Shown here: piece after piece, positions 1 to 8,184 of the stretch
Layout: each line of letters begins with the position of its first letter
Numbering within the stretch: the stretch's first letter is position 1
From: a bacterium 336/3
GTDB lineage: Bacteria; Bacteroidota; Bacteroidia; Cytophagales; Thermonemataceae
DNA length: 64,000 bases
Assembly: GCA_001281695.1 (NCBI GenBank)
Contig: LJIE01000001.1
Location: 3,681,521 to 3,745,520, forward strand
Reading direction: 5' to 3'
Position numbers and translations under genes: made by a program
The notes under the pieces: generated by a model
Told to the model about the DNA's origin: nothing
Seen by the model: only the letters and a program-made list of their open reading frames with translations
Database searches by the model: none

Positions 1-1976
1 GCAGGTTTCAATGCTCCACTTACAGAAAGAGAAACTGATTGTTGTTTACCAATATTACCAGGTCTTGAAAAGAAAAATGCACCCTCAAACTGAATAGTTT
101 CATTAATTACATCTTTTATATAACTATATGACAATGTAGTAGTTATATTATTTTTATAGGTATGTGATAACTCAACAATATTTGAGAAAGTTGGTACTAA
201 AAATGGATTTCCTGCATAAATGGTAAATCTATCTAATGGATAACTAAAAGGGTTTAAATCCTGATAATTAGGCCTATCAATTCTTTTACCATAAGAAAGC
301 CCTATCTGATGAATTTCTAAACTATCAAGTTTGTAATTGAAGTAAACAGTAGGAAATAGATTGGTATAATTGCGAGTAAAAGTAGAATCTTGCTGTATGG
401 GATTTCCATATTGAAAGCCCTCTATATTGGTATTTTCTACCCTTAACCCTGATTGAAATGAAAATTTTCCAAACTCTTTATTAAAATTGATGTAAGCAGC
501 ATTGATATTTTCTTTATAATTAAAATAATTGGTCAGTTGATTATTTGGAATAACTGCTCCATCACTCAATCTATTAAAAAACTCAGCCGTATTATTAGCT
601 TTTACGAAGCTTGTTTTTGCACCTATTTCCAAATTACTTCCTTTTGCAAGTGGATTGGTATAGTCTATTTTGGCAGTACGAACATTGATTGTTGCAGGCA
701 AGTTACCCAATAATTCATCTTGTGATTTGAGACTGCCATCAGAAGCAAATACATCATTTCTAAGATTTTGACTAATATCTGCTCTATAATTTATATAATC
801 CAGATTAGTAGTAAGTTCTTTTCCTTTTTCATCTATTTTATAAGAATAATTTACATTGACACCCCCATTTAACCATTTAGGCTTACTCAAACTTACACCT
901 CTATTAATAGAATCTACTTGTCCACTTGCACTCAAAACAGATGCATTGTTGGTTGTTGTTACTATGTCATCGTTGATAAAACCACTTAAAACAAAACCCA
1001 AAGTTGATTTTTTGCTTGCATAATAATCCATTCCCAAGCGTAAATTTTTATTATTGATTTGAGTTTTGATAAATGAATTTTGCTTGAATTGGGCTGCTAA
1101 ACTATTGTCTGTATTCAAATAATTTCGTTCAATATCTAAATCTTGGTATTGATTATTGATATTGTAACTGGCATTGGTGAAGAAATTAAATTTATTGATT
1201 CTATAATTGAAATTGACACTATTATTTGTTCGAGCATAGAAGCCTTGTCTATAAGAGAGATTTACCCCCCCATTAAACCCTTTCTGTGTATTTTTTTTGA
1301 GTTTGATATTAATGATACCAGCATTGCCTGCAGCATCATATTTGGCTGGTGGGTTGGGCATAAGTTCTATGGTTTCAATAGCACTTGATGGCAAACCTTT
1401 CAAATAGTTGTTGAGGGCATCTGTTGTCATATAAGTAGGTTTATCATCTATAAAAACCATCACACCTGACTTACCTTTAAACCTGATATTACCATTCTCA
1501 TCTACTTGTACACCTGGGGCTTTTTCAAGTACTTCCAAAGCACTTACACCTGCATTACTGATAAGCACATCAGGATTAATGACTGTTCTATCTATTTTCT
1601 TTTCTATAAACGATTTTTGAGCTACAACAGTTACTCCAGCTATTGCTCCTTCATCTTCCAACTCCACAATGGGTATTTCTAAGGTTTGATTTACTTCTAA
1701 GGTAATTTGCCCTGTTTTATGTGGTTTATAACCAGCAAAACTTATTTTTAAATAATATGTATTAGCAAGCATATTTTCAAACTCATACAACCCTAAAGTA
1801 TCTGTTACAACAGCTTTTACAAGAGAGGAATCATTGGCTTTGTATAAAAGTATATTGGCAAAAGCTATAGGCTTTTTTTCTTTATCTTGAAGTTTGCCCC
1901 TTAAGAAGTTATTTTGAGCCATTGTAAAACCAAAGCTCAAAATAAATATGTAAGTTAAGTAAAATTTAATTTTCAT
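1..1976 (-). CDS. Outer-membrane beta-barrel (TonB-receptor-like) protein, C-terminus outside window
   Basis: The reading frame is open from an ATG at 1976 down to the window edge, so about 658 residues are visible and the end of the barrel is missing. It starts with a signal peptide (about 21 residues, ending TMAQ). A carboxypeptidase-regulatory-like beta-sandwich follows (about 22-110), then a plug-like region (about 120-215, with NPPAKYDAAG near its end), then alternating Asn/Tyr/Phe-rich beta-strands. This order is typical of the Bacteroidota outer-membrane beta-barrel family related to TonB-dependent receptors, which import a ligand or sense it at the outer membrane. The ligand cannot be read from the sequence. 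The AraC regulator just upstream on the same strand is the likely controller. Confidence 0.88.
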   Translation of the reverse strand, partial: MKIKFYLTYIFILSFGFTMAQNNFLRGKLQDKEKKPIAFANILLYKANDSSLVKAVVTDTLGLYEFENMLANTYYLKISFAGYKPHKTGQITLEVNQTLEIPIVELEDEGAIAGVTVVAQKSFIEKKIDRTVINPDVLISNAGVSALEVLEKAPGVQVDENGNIRFKGKSGVMVFIDDKPTYMTTDALNNYLKGLPSSAIETIELMPNPPAKYDAAGNAGIINIKLKKNTQKGFNGGVNLSYRQGFYARTNNSVNFNYRINKFNFFTNASYNINNQYQDLDIERNYLNTDNSLAAQFKQNSFIKTQINNKNLRLGMDYYASKKSTLGFVLSGFINDDIVTTTNNASVLSASGQVDSINRGVSLSKPKWLNGGVNVNYSYKIDEKGKELTTNLDYINYRADISQNLRNDVFASDGSLKSQDELLGNLPATINVRTAKIDYTNPLAKGSNLEIGAKTSFVKANNTAEFFNRLSDGAVIPNNQLTNYFNYKENINAAYINFNKEFGKFSFQSGLRVENTNIEGFQYGNPIQQDSTFTRNYTNLFPTVYFNYKLDSLEIHQIGLSYGKRIDRPNYQDLNPFSYPLDRFTIYAGNPFLVPTFSNIVELSHTYKNNITTTLSYSYIKDVINETIQFEGAFFFSRPGNIGKQQSVSLSVSGALKP

Positions 1977-2032
1977 AAGAAAGTGCTGATTAATGAATTG
2001 GATAGTCTATATAATAGAGGTGTACCCTATCC

Positions 2033-2053
2033 AAAAAGTTGTAACAATACTAC
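2033..2053. promoter_or_regulatory. Candidate AraC operator upstream of the receptor
   Basis: AAAAAGTTGTA (2033-2043) is followed by AATACTAC (2046-2053), about 57-77 bases upstream of the receptor start. The same two words recur, with the first one inverted, at 3029-3045 on the other side of the AraC gene. This is inferred as a shared binding site; no protein-binding evidence is visible. Confidence 0.3.
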
Positions 2054-2090
2054 GATTTCTTATGAAATTGATTTTGTCAAATCCTGCTAA

Positions 2091-2960
2091 TTATATTTTG
2101 AGGAGTGTAGAAGGAGATATTTTATATGCTTTCTTAAATGCTTTGCTAAAAGTATAGATATCTGGAAATCCAGCAATAATAGCTACATCAGACACAGAAT
2201 AATGCCCTGATTCTAAAGCTTTTTTTGCAAACAAAAGTCTTTTTTGATGAATATACTGATGTGGTGTTTGTTTATGAATAGTCTTAAACAATCTAAAAAA
2301 ATGATATTGAGATAAAGAAGCTTCTTGAGCTATCTTTTCAACAGATAAATTATCTGTGAAATGCGTGTCTATAAATTCTTTTCCTTTGGAAATACACCTA
2401 AAAAGATGCTTTTTTGTATCATGTTTAATAGTGGGTATATCTTGTAATTGTTTGTAGACAGGAATATGGTCTTGAATGATTTTTTCGCAAAGGACATAAT
2501 AAAATTCTTCTGTAAATGTAGTTCCCTCCACTACTTTATTGCCAAGCAAATTTAGCCATTGCCCCAAATAAGTATTTCTTCCATCATATTGATTTTCTAA
2601 AAATTGACTGGTTGAAAAGAATGTATCTAAGCTCAAATCTGCATACTCTGTGTCTGGTCTAAGAATACTTGCCAATGATTCTGAAAGAATAGAGTGCTTA
2701 ATATCTATACAAATTCCTTTCACAGGTTTTTTGCTATCAATCATTACTCCTCCTTCAGCATGCTGATTTGCCAATAAGTATTGTTCTGATTGCAATACAT
2801 ACTTTTTGCCATTAACGATATAAAGCTCTGTACCTTCCAGTACATATTTAATAGCAAAATTTTTGAATGGCATGCTTACTTGATATTGTGTAAGCATAGA
2901 AAACACAACCGTTCCTATATTCTTCTTTTCAAGCTTTATCAATGATTCATCCAAAAACAT
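2091..2960 (-). CDS. AraC-family transcriptional regulator
   Basis: A 289-residue protein. The C-terminal ~100 residues form the double helix-turn-helix of AraC/XylS regulators, with LSVEKIAQEASLSQYHFFRLFK as the first unit and VSDVAIIAGFPDIYTFSKAFKK as the second. The N-terminal ~180 residues look like a cupin-type sensor (short beta-strands, SEQYLLANQHAEGG) with no membrane segment. It lies directly upstream of, and in line with, the beta-barrel receptor gene, with a 114-base gap, so a role in controlling that receptor is likely. Similar sequence words on both sides of this gene suggest that it may also regulate itself and the divergent thioredoxin-like gene. The effector is unknown. Confidence 0.9.
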   Translation of the reverse strand: MFLDESLIKLEKKNIGTVVFSMLTQYQVSMPFKNFAIKYVLEGTELYIVNGKKYVLQSEQYLLANQHAEGGVMIDSKKPVKGICIDIKHSILSESLASILRPDTEYADLSLDTFFSTSQFLENQYDGRNTYLGQWLNLLGNKVVEGTTFTEEFYYVLCEKIIQDHIPVYKQLQDIPTIKHDTKKHLFRCISKGKEFIDTHFTDNLSVEKIAQEASLSQYHFFRLFKTIHKQTPHQYIHQKRLLFAKKALESGHYSVSDVAIIAGFPDIYTFSKAFKKAYKISPSTLLKI

Positions 2961-3028
2961 ATCTTTATTTTTATATGAAACGAGAAAAATAAAGAAGTAT
3001 TATCTAAATTATTTCAAAAAACATTCTG

Positions 3029-3045
3029 AATACTACAACTTTTTT
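3029..3045. promoter_or_regulatory. Candidate AraC operator between araC-like and tlpA-like genes
   Basis: AATACTAC and TACAACTTTTTT overlap here, between the divergent starts of the AraC gene (2960) and the thioredoxin-like gene (3106). Both words also occur at 2033-2053, where AAAAAGTTGTA is the reverse complement of TACAACTTTTT. Function is inferred only from position and repetition. Confidence 0.3.
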
Positions 3046-3105
3046 ATCAGCAATTTACTCTATAAACTAAGTTATTTTTTATATCAAAATCAACCTTAGT
3101 TTCTT

Positions 3106-4062
3106 ATGAAATACTTATGCTCTCTTTTAATAATTTGTTTTTATAGTCTTTCCTTTGCTCAGTCTGCTCAAGAGTCTATTAAAAATCGTATAGCTTCAAC
3201 ACTTGGAACAGATTGTATTATTAAAAATGAAAATGGTCAAACCATTAATTTTGATGAAGCTGCTGACCAAATATTACAAATTAGCATGAGTGGAAAAAGA
3301 ACACGGTTTAAGCCTATTCATGTAGTCAATGGGATTCGGAAGGAAGTTATATTGATGTCTATGGAAAAGCCTCTAAAAAATACCGATGATATTGATTTTG
3401 CTAACAAGAGCTTATTATTCAGGGACTCTATTGGCAAATCTATTACTCTGGATGTTTTTAAAAAAACTTTAGAAGAAAACCCTACATTATTAGCTTCTGC
3501 ATACAATGCTCAAAATGGTATCATTTCCGAATACCAAATTAAACCCAGCTCACAGCCCCTGAAATTAGCATTGAATGGCTCTTCAAGCAAAAATGTTCTA
3601 AGTAAACTGTCAGAGAATGATATTTTAAAGATTGACACTAATATGCCTGATTTTGAAGTAATTGATATAAAAGGCAAAAAATGGAAAATGAAGGATTTAC
3701 AAGATAAGATTGTGATATTTAATTTTTGGTTTGTAGAATGTGCCCCTTGCATACAAGAAATGCCCGAACTCAACAAATTGGTTAAAGAATATGAAAATAA
3801 CCCTCATGTAGTTTTTATTTCTTTTTCAAATAGTGATAAAGATAAAATAAAGAAATTATTGAAAAACAAAGATTTCCACTATAACCATGTATCTCAAGAG
3901 CAAGCAAAAACATTTCTAGAACAATGGAAAATACAGATTTATCCAACCAATATGATTGTAAACAAAGGTAAAGTAGCTTTTTATCTATCTGGTGGAGTAA
4001 AATCCGATAAAGAAGATACTATGTATTTGATGCTCAATAGTGAGATTAAAAAATATATATAA
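3106..4062 (+). CDS. TlpA-like secreted thioredoxin-fold protein
   Basis: A 318-residue protein with a signal peptide (MKYLCSLL...SFAQ, about 19 residues). An unrecognised region follows (about 20-175), then a thioredoxin/TlpA-type domain (about 180-318). The active-site motif is Cys-Ala-Pro-Cys at residues 212-215 in the context NFWFVECAPC, followed by the usual helix and a cis-Pro-type YPTNMIV. Such proteins reduce or rearrange disulfides in the periplasm; the substrate is unknown. The gene is divergent from the AraC regulator and shares its intergenic region. It ends just before a hairpin terminator shared with the convergent ferritin gene. Confidence 0.87.
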   Translation: MKYLCSLLIICFYSLSFAQSAQESIKNRIASTLGTDCIIKNENGQTINFDEAADQILQISMSGKRTRFKPIHVVNGIRKEVILMSMEKPLKNTDDIDFANKSLLFRDSIGKSITLDVFKKTLEENPTLLASAYNAQNGIISEYQIKPSSQPLKLALNGSSSKNVLSKLSENDILKIDTNMPDFEVIDIKGKKWKMKDLQDKIVIFNFWFVECAPCIQEMPELNKLVKEYENNPHVVFISFSNSDKDKIKKLLKNKDFHYNHVSQEQAKTFLEQWKIQIYPTNMIVNKGKVAFYLSGGVKSDKEDTMYLMLNSEIKKYI

Positions 4063-4070
4063 ACAAAAAA

Positions 4071-4092
4071 CCCCAAATTGTTTGGGGTTTTT
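4071..4092. terminator. Bidirectional terminator between tlpA-like and ferritin genes
   Basis: CCCCAAA-ttg-TTTGGGG forms a 7-bp G+C-rich stem with A's on the left and T's on the right, placed between two convergent genes. Confidence 0.85.
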
Positions 4093-4112
4093 ATTTGAAA
4101 TAGTAAAAATGA

Positions 4113-4640
4113 TTATTCAGCACTATACTTAATTTCTATAATTTGTTTGTCAATCATAAATCTACCAACACCCTCTTCACCAATTACATCAAAAAGCTCA
4201 ACAGCTCTTCTTGCAATATATTCTTCTTCAATTTGCTCTTGTAAGAACCAGTGGATGAATTTTTCTGTCATATAATCATGATGTTTGCGACATGCATCTA
4301 CAATTCTATTAATCGACTGACTTACAGATATTTCTGATTCTAGAGCTAATTCAAATACTCCTCTAAAAGAATCAAAATCATTAGATACATTGGTTACTTC
4401 TGGAGAGATAGCAGTTCCACCCATATCAGAAATGTATTTGAATATTTTGAGCATATGTTCTCTTTCTTCTTCAGATTGTTTGAAAAAGTAATCCGCACTA
4501 TTTTCATAACCATTTCTATCACACCAAGAAGCCATTGCCAAATATTTTGCTGAAGCGTGAGCTTCCATTTTTACTTGCTCATTCAAGATGCTCTCTATTT
4601 CCTCTTTTAAAGAGGTTTTCATTCTCATTAAATCTTTCAT
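4113..4640 (-). CDS. ftnA: Bacterial non-haem ferritin
   Basis: A 175-residue protein of normal ferritin length and all-helical pattern. The ferroxidase ligands sit in the usual places: Glu in the first helix (EQVKMEAHASAKYLAM), the EEEREHM motif in the second, Glu in ESEISVSQ in the third and EQIEEEY in the fourth. It should form a 24-subunit cage that oxidises Fe(II) and stores iron. Internal Met codons at residues 5 and 7 allow slightly shorter starts; MKTSLKEEIE is closest to the usual family start. It is transcribed alone. Confidence 0.93.
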   Translation of the reverse strand: MKDLMRMKTSLKEEIESILNEQVKMEAHASAKYLAMASWCDRNGYENSADYFFKQSEEEREHMLKIFKYISDMGGTAISPEVTNVSNDFDSFRGVFELALESEISVSQSINRIVDACRKHHDYMTEKFIHWFLQEQIEEEYIARRAVELFDVIGEEGVGRFMIDKQIIEIKYSAE

Positions 4641-4856
4641 ATTATTAAAAATTAAAAAGTTCTTAGGTCTTGAGTATATTACAACTTTGCATATATTTTA
4701 GTTTCAAAACAATCAAATTTAGAGTCAGTCTAAGTAAAAGCAATAAAAGTTTTAGAAAAAAAATCTCTTTTACCTAAAAAAAAGTTATCTTTACTAAATG
4801 AAATTCACTAAATAAATATATTTTTACGAAACAAGTTTTTGAAATATTTAAGTTTT

Positions 4857-5030
4857 ATGGAAACCAAAACAGTCAATAAATCTGTAAATCTGACACAAAC
4901 CACTTCAGTAGATTTCAAAGAAGTAGAAGACCTCCTGAAAGAAGGTTGGAAGGTTAAAGAAACACATTCCAATGTTGAGTTTATTGCTGAAAAACATATT
5001 TTATACATTACTTTTACATTGATAAAATAG
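4857..5030 (+). CDS. Small hypothetical protein
   Basis: A 57-residue acidic-to-neutral protein starting METKTVNKS; an upstream in-frame ATG at 4839 would add six residues. It contains VEDLLKEGWKVKETHS, a helix-turn-strand pattern seen in many small Bacteroidota proteins, and no signal peptide or membrane segment. A 12-bp perfect hairpin follows 27 bases after the stop and would end its transcript. I do not recognise a family. The overlapping opposite-strand frame looks less protein-like. Moderate confidence that it is a gene. Confidence 0.5.
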   Translation: METKTVNKSVNLTQTTSVDFKEVEDLLKEGWKVKETHSNVEFIAEKHILYITFTLIK

Positions 5031-5057
5031 CGTTTTTACTAAGATTTAATGTTTTTG

Positions 5058-5085
5058 ACGCAACAAAACGTTTGTTTTGTTGCGT
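5058..5085. terminator. Perfect 12-bp hairpin after the small ORF
   Basis: ACGCAACAAAAC-gttt-GTTTTGTTGCGT is a perfect stem with a four-base loop. It lies after the small ORF and before the permease start at 5097. There is no good T-run after it, so it could be a weak terminator or a leader structure. Its presence argues against starting the permease at 5049. Confidence 0.5.
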
Positions 5086-5096
5086 TCATAATTGTA

Positions 5097-6338
5097 ATGC
5101 ATTTTATTTCGATACCTTTGAATATTTATCATTTCATAGCTCAAAAAATTTCACAAGCTTCTAAACAGTACAGTTTTTCTTCGCTTGTAAGCAAAATAGC
5201 TGTTATTAGTGTAGCTATCACTATTTTAGTGGTTTTGCTTTCCTTTTCTGTGCTTTCAGGTTTTAAAAGTGCCATTAAAAGTAAGATATTTAGTTTCGCT
5301 GGACACATTAGAGTTGTAAAAACTAGTAATAATCAGTCTTTTGAAGAGCCTCCTGTTTCAGTAAATAACAAACTTTTTGAACAACACAAAAAAATCCCTT
5401 ATATTTCTCATTTACAATCTTATATACAAAAACCTGGGGTTGTTAAAATCAAAGACAATGTTCAAGGTGTTGTTTTAAAGGGTGTTGGTTTGGATTATCG
5501 CTTTCAAGATTTTGCAGAAAACTTGAAAGAAGGTAGATGGTTGAGTTTAAAAAAAGACCAAGAAACAAATGAAGTAGTTGTAAGTAAATTGATAGCTGAT
5601 AAGTTAAATTTAAAAATAAAAGATTCTGTTATTGTTATTTTTGTTCAAGAACCTCCCCGTTTTAGAAAGTTGGCTGTTGTGGGTATTTATGACTCAGGAG
5701 TAGGTATGTTTGATGAGAAATTTTTGATTACAGATATAAAAACACTTCAAAAGGTAAATAATTGGGGCGATTCACTTGTGAGTGGTTATGAAATATTCTT
5801 AAAAGATTTTGAAAAAATAAATGAAAACTCTAAACAGTTAGAAGAGTATTTACCTTATGATTTAAGTCAACAACCCATTACTGCCAAACATTATGATACT
5901 TTTGAATGGCTCGCTATTTTAGACAATAATGTAGTCATTATTTTGGTAGTTATTTTGGTAGTCGCAGCCTTCAATATCATCTCTGTATTGCTTATTATGC
6001 TGATGGAGAGAACTCAAATGATAGGTATGCTCAAAGCTATGGGAGCTGATAATCAACAAATTCGCAAAATTTTTATTTTTCAAGGCTTTAGAATTGTTTT
6101 GAAAGGTTTTAGTTGGGGAAATGCTCTTGCTTTTGGGGCGTACATGCTTCAATATTACACACACTTAATTCCTTTAGATGCACACAATTATTTTGTCAGT
6201 TATGTACCTGTTAGTTGGGATTGGCTTACCTTTATTTTTGCCAATTTAGGCGTTTTAATACTCATTTCTATTATTATGATTTTGCCTATTACATTTGTTG
6301 TCAGAATTCCTCCTATCAAAGCCATTCGTTTTGTTTAG
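5097..6338 (+). CDS. LolC/LolE-type ABC transporter permease (FtsX family)
   Basis: About 413 residues from the ATG at 5097. One membrane segment near the N-terminus (SLVSKIAVISVAITILVVLLS) is followed by a periplasmic MacB-like domain (about 50-260) and three C-terminal membrane segments of the FtsX domain, the last ending near RIPPIKAIRFV. This is the layout of LolC/E permeases, which with LolD release lipoproteins from the inner membrane to the LolA carrier. No ATPase gene is adjacent. An in-frame ATG at 5049 exists, but the extra residues would be encoded by a perfect hairpin, so 5097 is preferred. Confidence 0.88.
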   Translation: MHFISIPLNIYHFIAQKISQASKQYSFSSLVSKIAVISVAITILVVLLSFSVLSGFKSAIKSKIFSFAGHIRVVKTSNNQSFEEPPVSVNNKLFEQHKKIPYISHLQSYIQKPGVVKIKDNVQGVVLKGVGLDYRFQDFAENLKEGRWLSLKKDQETNEVVVSKLIADKLNLKIKDSVIVIFVQEPPRFRKLAVVGIYDSGVGMFDEKFLITDIKTLQKVNNWGDSLVSGYEIFLKDFEKINENSKQLEEYLPYDLSQQPITAKHYDTFEWLAILDNNVVIILVVILVVAAFNIISVLLIMLMERTQMIGMLKAMGADNQQIRKIFIFQGFRIVLKGFSWGNALAFGAYMLQYYTHLIPLDAHNYFVSYVPVSWDWLTFIFANLGVLILISIIMILPITFVVRIPPIKAIRFV

Positions 6339-6347
6339 CTCTTTTTA

Positions 6348-6378
6348 TTTGAAACTTCCAATTTTTAGATTTATTTTG
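6348..6378 (+). promoter_or_regulatory. Candidate sigma-A-type promoter for rbfA
   Basis: TTTG (6348-6351), a 19-base spacer and TTATTTTG (6371-6378, one mismatch to TAnnTTTG) match the Bacteroidota housekeeping promoter. It lies 26 bases upstream of the rbfA start. Confidence 0.45.
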
Positions 6379-6403
6379 TACGATTTTTGATAGTTTATTT
6401 AGC

Positions 6404-6811
6404 ATGGAAAGTAAAAGACAACAAAAGTTTGCCCGTCTTATTCAGAAAGAATTAGGTGATATATTTCAGGCAGATGTAAAAGGATTATTCAATGGAGCTT
6501 TTATTACAGTTACTACTGTGAGAGTAAGTCCTGATTTATCAATAGCTAAAGTTTATTTAAGTTTTTTGAACCAAAAAGATAGACAAGGTGTATTAGAAGA
6601 CATTGAAGATAAAAATAAAGCTATTCGTAGTGAGTTAGCCAAAAGAATTGGTAAACAAGTTCGTATTATTCCTATACTACAATTTTATTTGGATGACACA
6701 GCAGAATATGCTTCTAAGATAGAAGGATTATTTAATAATATTGATATTCCTCCTTCTGACAAAGATTATAATATTGACTATAATGTTGATGAAACAGATG
6801 ATGATGATTAG
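6404..6811 (+). CDS. rbfA: Ribosome-binding factor A
   Basis: A 135-residue protein with the RbfA single KH-like fold: the N-terminal RQQKFARLIQKELGDIFQ helix, VRVSPDLSIAKVYLSFL, and the late RIIPILQFYLDD strand. RbfA binds the 30S subunit and helps mature the 5' end of 16S rRNA, especially in the cold. The C-terminal tail is very acidic (ending VDETDDDD). The last eight bases overlap the start of the next gene. Confidence 0.93.
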   Translation: MESKRQQKFARLIQKELGDIFQADVKGLFNGAFITVTTVRVSPDLSIAKVYLSFLNQKDRQGVLEDIEDKNKAIRSELAKRIGKQVRIIPILQFYLDDTAEYASKIEGLFNNIDIPPSDKDYNIDYNVDETDDDD

Positions 6812-7397
6812 AATCTCATTTTTCTTAATTGTATATTTTTCTATATTATCTCAGACTTTCTCACAAAAATATACAGACTACAAACCCAAATATAATAGAT
6901 TTGGTAAAAGGTATCTTATAGATAAGATAGAACATACCAATACTGAAACTATATTTTATTTTAGTTATATATCTGAATATGAGCATGGTACAGTTATTTT
7001 TTTTGGAAATAAACACCCTGAAAGATGGTGTGTTCAAAACGCAGATAATCCAAAAGAAGTTTTTTATCATACTGATGTTAAAAATATTCGTAAAAACGAA
7101 AAACTTATGGTTTCTTCTCTTGGGAGTACAGATGAAGTCTCTTATGAAACTAATAAAGATAATATATTTACTTGTGAAATTCACTTTGAAAAACTGCCTG
7201 ATAGGGTAAAAAAAGCTCATATTTGGGAAGGGCTTGATATGAAAAATAGTGCTAGACATTTTCATTTTCTCAATGTAAAGCTCAAAACTTCTGATAACCC
7301 AGATTTGGGTGTTTTTAAAGATATGATTGAAAGACTCAAAAATTTTGAAGTATCTGTGATAGGAAAAGTAAAAAGTAAATGGTTGTTATCTAATTAA
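6804..7397 (+). CDS. Secreted hypothetical protein, first of a tandem pair
   Basis: About 197 residues from the ATG at 6804, which gives a clean signal peptide (IRISFFLIVYFSILSQTFSQ). In-frame ATGs at 6798 and 6801 are alternatives, and a longer frame from 6741 would lie inside rbfA. The mature part starts KYTDYKPKYN and has a beta-rich look, with HPERWC, VKNIRKN and FTCEIHFEKLP. It is closely similar over its length to the next gene, so the two are a recent duplication. It overlaps rbfA by eight bases, which suggests translational coupling. I do not recognise the family; location is probably periplasm or outer membrane. Confidence 0.75.
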   Translation: MIRISFFLIVYFSILSQTFSQKYTDYKPKYNRFGKRYLIDKIEHTNTETIFYFSYISEYEHGTVIFFGNKHPERWCVQNADNPKEVFYHTDVKNIRKNEKLMVSSLGSTDEVSYETNKDNIFTCEIHFEKLPDRVKKAHIWEGLDMKNSARHFHFLNVKLKTSDNPDLGVFKDMIERLKNFEVSVIGKVKSKWLLSN

Positions 7398-7412
7398 AAG
7401 ATTACATTATAC

Positions 7413-8153
7413 ATGAGTTTTAGATTATATATATATTATTTTATTGTTGTTTTAAGCATCATATTTTCACAAAAATCTTTTGCTCAAAAATACACAGACT
7501 ATAAACCCAAATATAACAAGTGGGCTAAAAATTATATTTTAGACAAAATTGAATATACAGATACCCGTACTATTTTTTACTTCAGATATGTATCTGAATT
7601 TGAGTATGGAACAGTAGCTTTTTTTGGTAATGGGCATCCAGAGAGGTGGTGCATAGAAAATGTCGATAATCCCGAAGAAACTTTTTACCACATTGATGTT
7701 AAAAATATTCGTAAAAATGGAAAGATGGTTCTTAATTCCTTAGCAGGGAGTCCTGAAGTTACTTATGAAACCCATGTAGGAGATATATTTACATGTGAAA
7801 TTCATTTTAGGAAGCTTCCAAATAGAATTAAAAAGGCTCATTTATTAGAAGGTAAATATCAAAAAAGTTCTCGAAGGCACTTTCATGCTCTTAATGTAAA
7901 ACTCAAAACATCTGAAGACCCTAATTTAGGCACTTTTGAGGATATGGTAACTCGAGTTCAAGAATTTGAAAGAATTAATTTAGGAACACCAAAAACAATA
8001 TTTAAAATACCTCCTAAAGAGCAAAAAATTCCTCCTCAAAACCAAAAAATTGTTGTAAACAAACCTATTATCAAACTACAAAAGCCTGTAGCTCCTCGCT
8101 TAAATCCTCCGACTACTCCAGAGTATCCGCCAGAAGCAAAGGCTAGAATGTAA
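7413..8153 (+). CDS. Secreted hypothetical protein, second of a tandem pair
   Basis: A 246-residue paralogue of the preceding gene, 15 bases downstream. It shares the post-signal start KYTDYKPKYN, the HPERWC motif, VKNIRKN, FTCEIHF and a C-terminal LNVKLKTSEDPNLG. It differs by an added ~55-residue proline- and lysine-rich tail (with repeated IPPK/IPPQ and P-x-P steps), which looks like a linker or wall-spanning extension. The signal peptide ends near SFAQ. Unknown function. A strong hairpin after the stop ends the operon that begins at rbfA. Confidence 0.8.
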   Translation: MSFRLYIYYFIVVLSIIFSQKSFAQKYTDYKPKYNKWAKNYILDKIEYTDTRTIFYFRYVSEFEYGTVAFFGNGHPERWCIENVDNPEETFYHIDVKNIRKNGKMVLNSLAGSPEVTYETHVGDIFTCEIHFRKLPNRIKKAHLLEGKYQKSSRRHFHALNVKLKTSEDPNLGTFEDMVTRVQEFERINLGTPKTIFKIPPKEQKIPPQNQKIVVNKPIIKLQKPVAPRLNPPTTPEYPPEAKARM

Positions 8154-8182
8154 AAAAGGGTTTCAGTGCTGAAACCCTTTTT
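8152..8182. terminator. Bidirectional terminator
   Basis: AAAAAGGGTTTCAG-tg-CTGAAACCCTTTTT, a perfect 14-bp stem between the convergent secreted-protein operon and the dehydrogenase gene. Confidence 0.9.
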
Positions 8183-8184
8183 CG

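Noticed and set aside
1143-1388. 81-residue plus-strand ORF
   Set aside because: It is the antisense shadow of the partial receptor, whose frame stays open throughout.
6741-6803. Upstream extension of the first tandem secreted protein
   Set aside because: It lies wholly inside rbfA, and a clean signal peptide starts only at 6798-6804.
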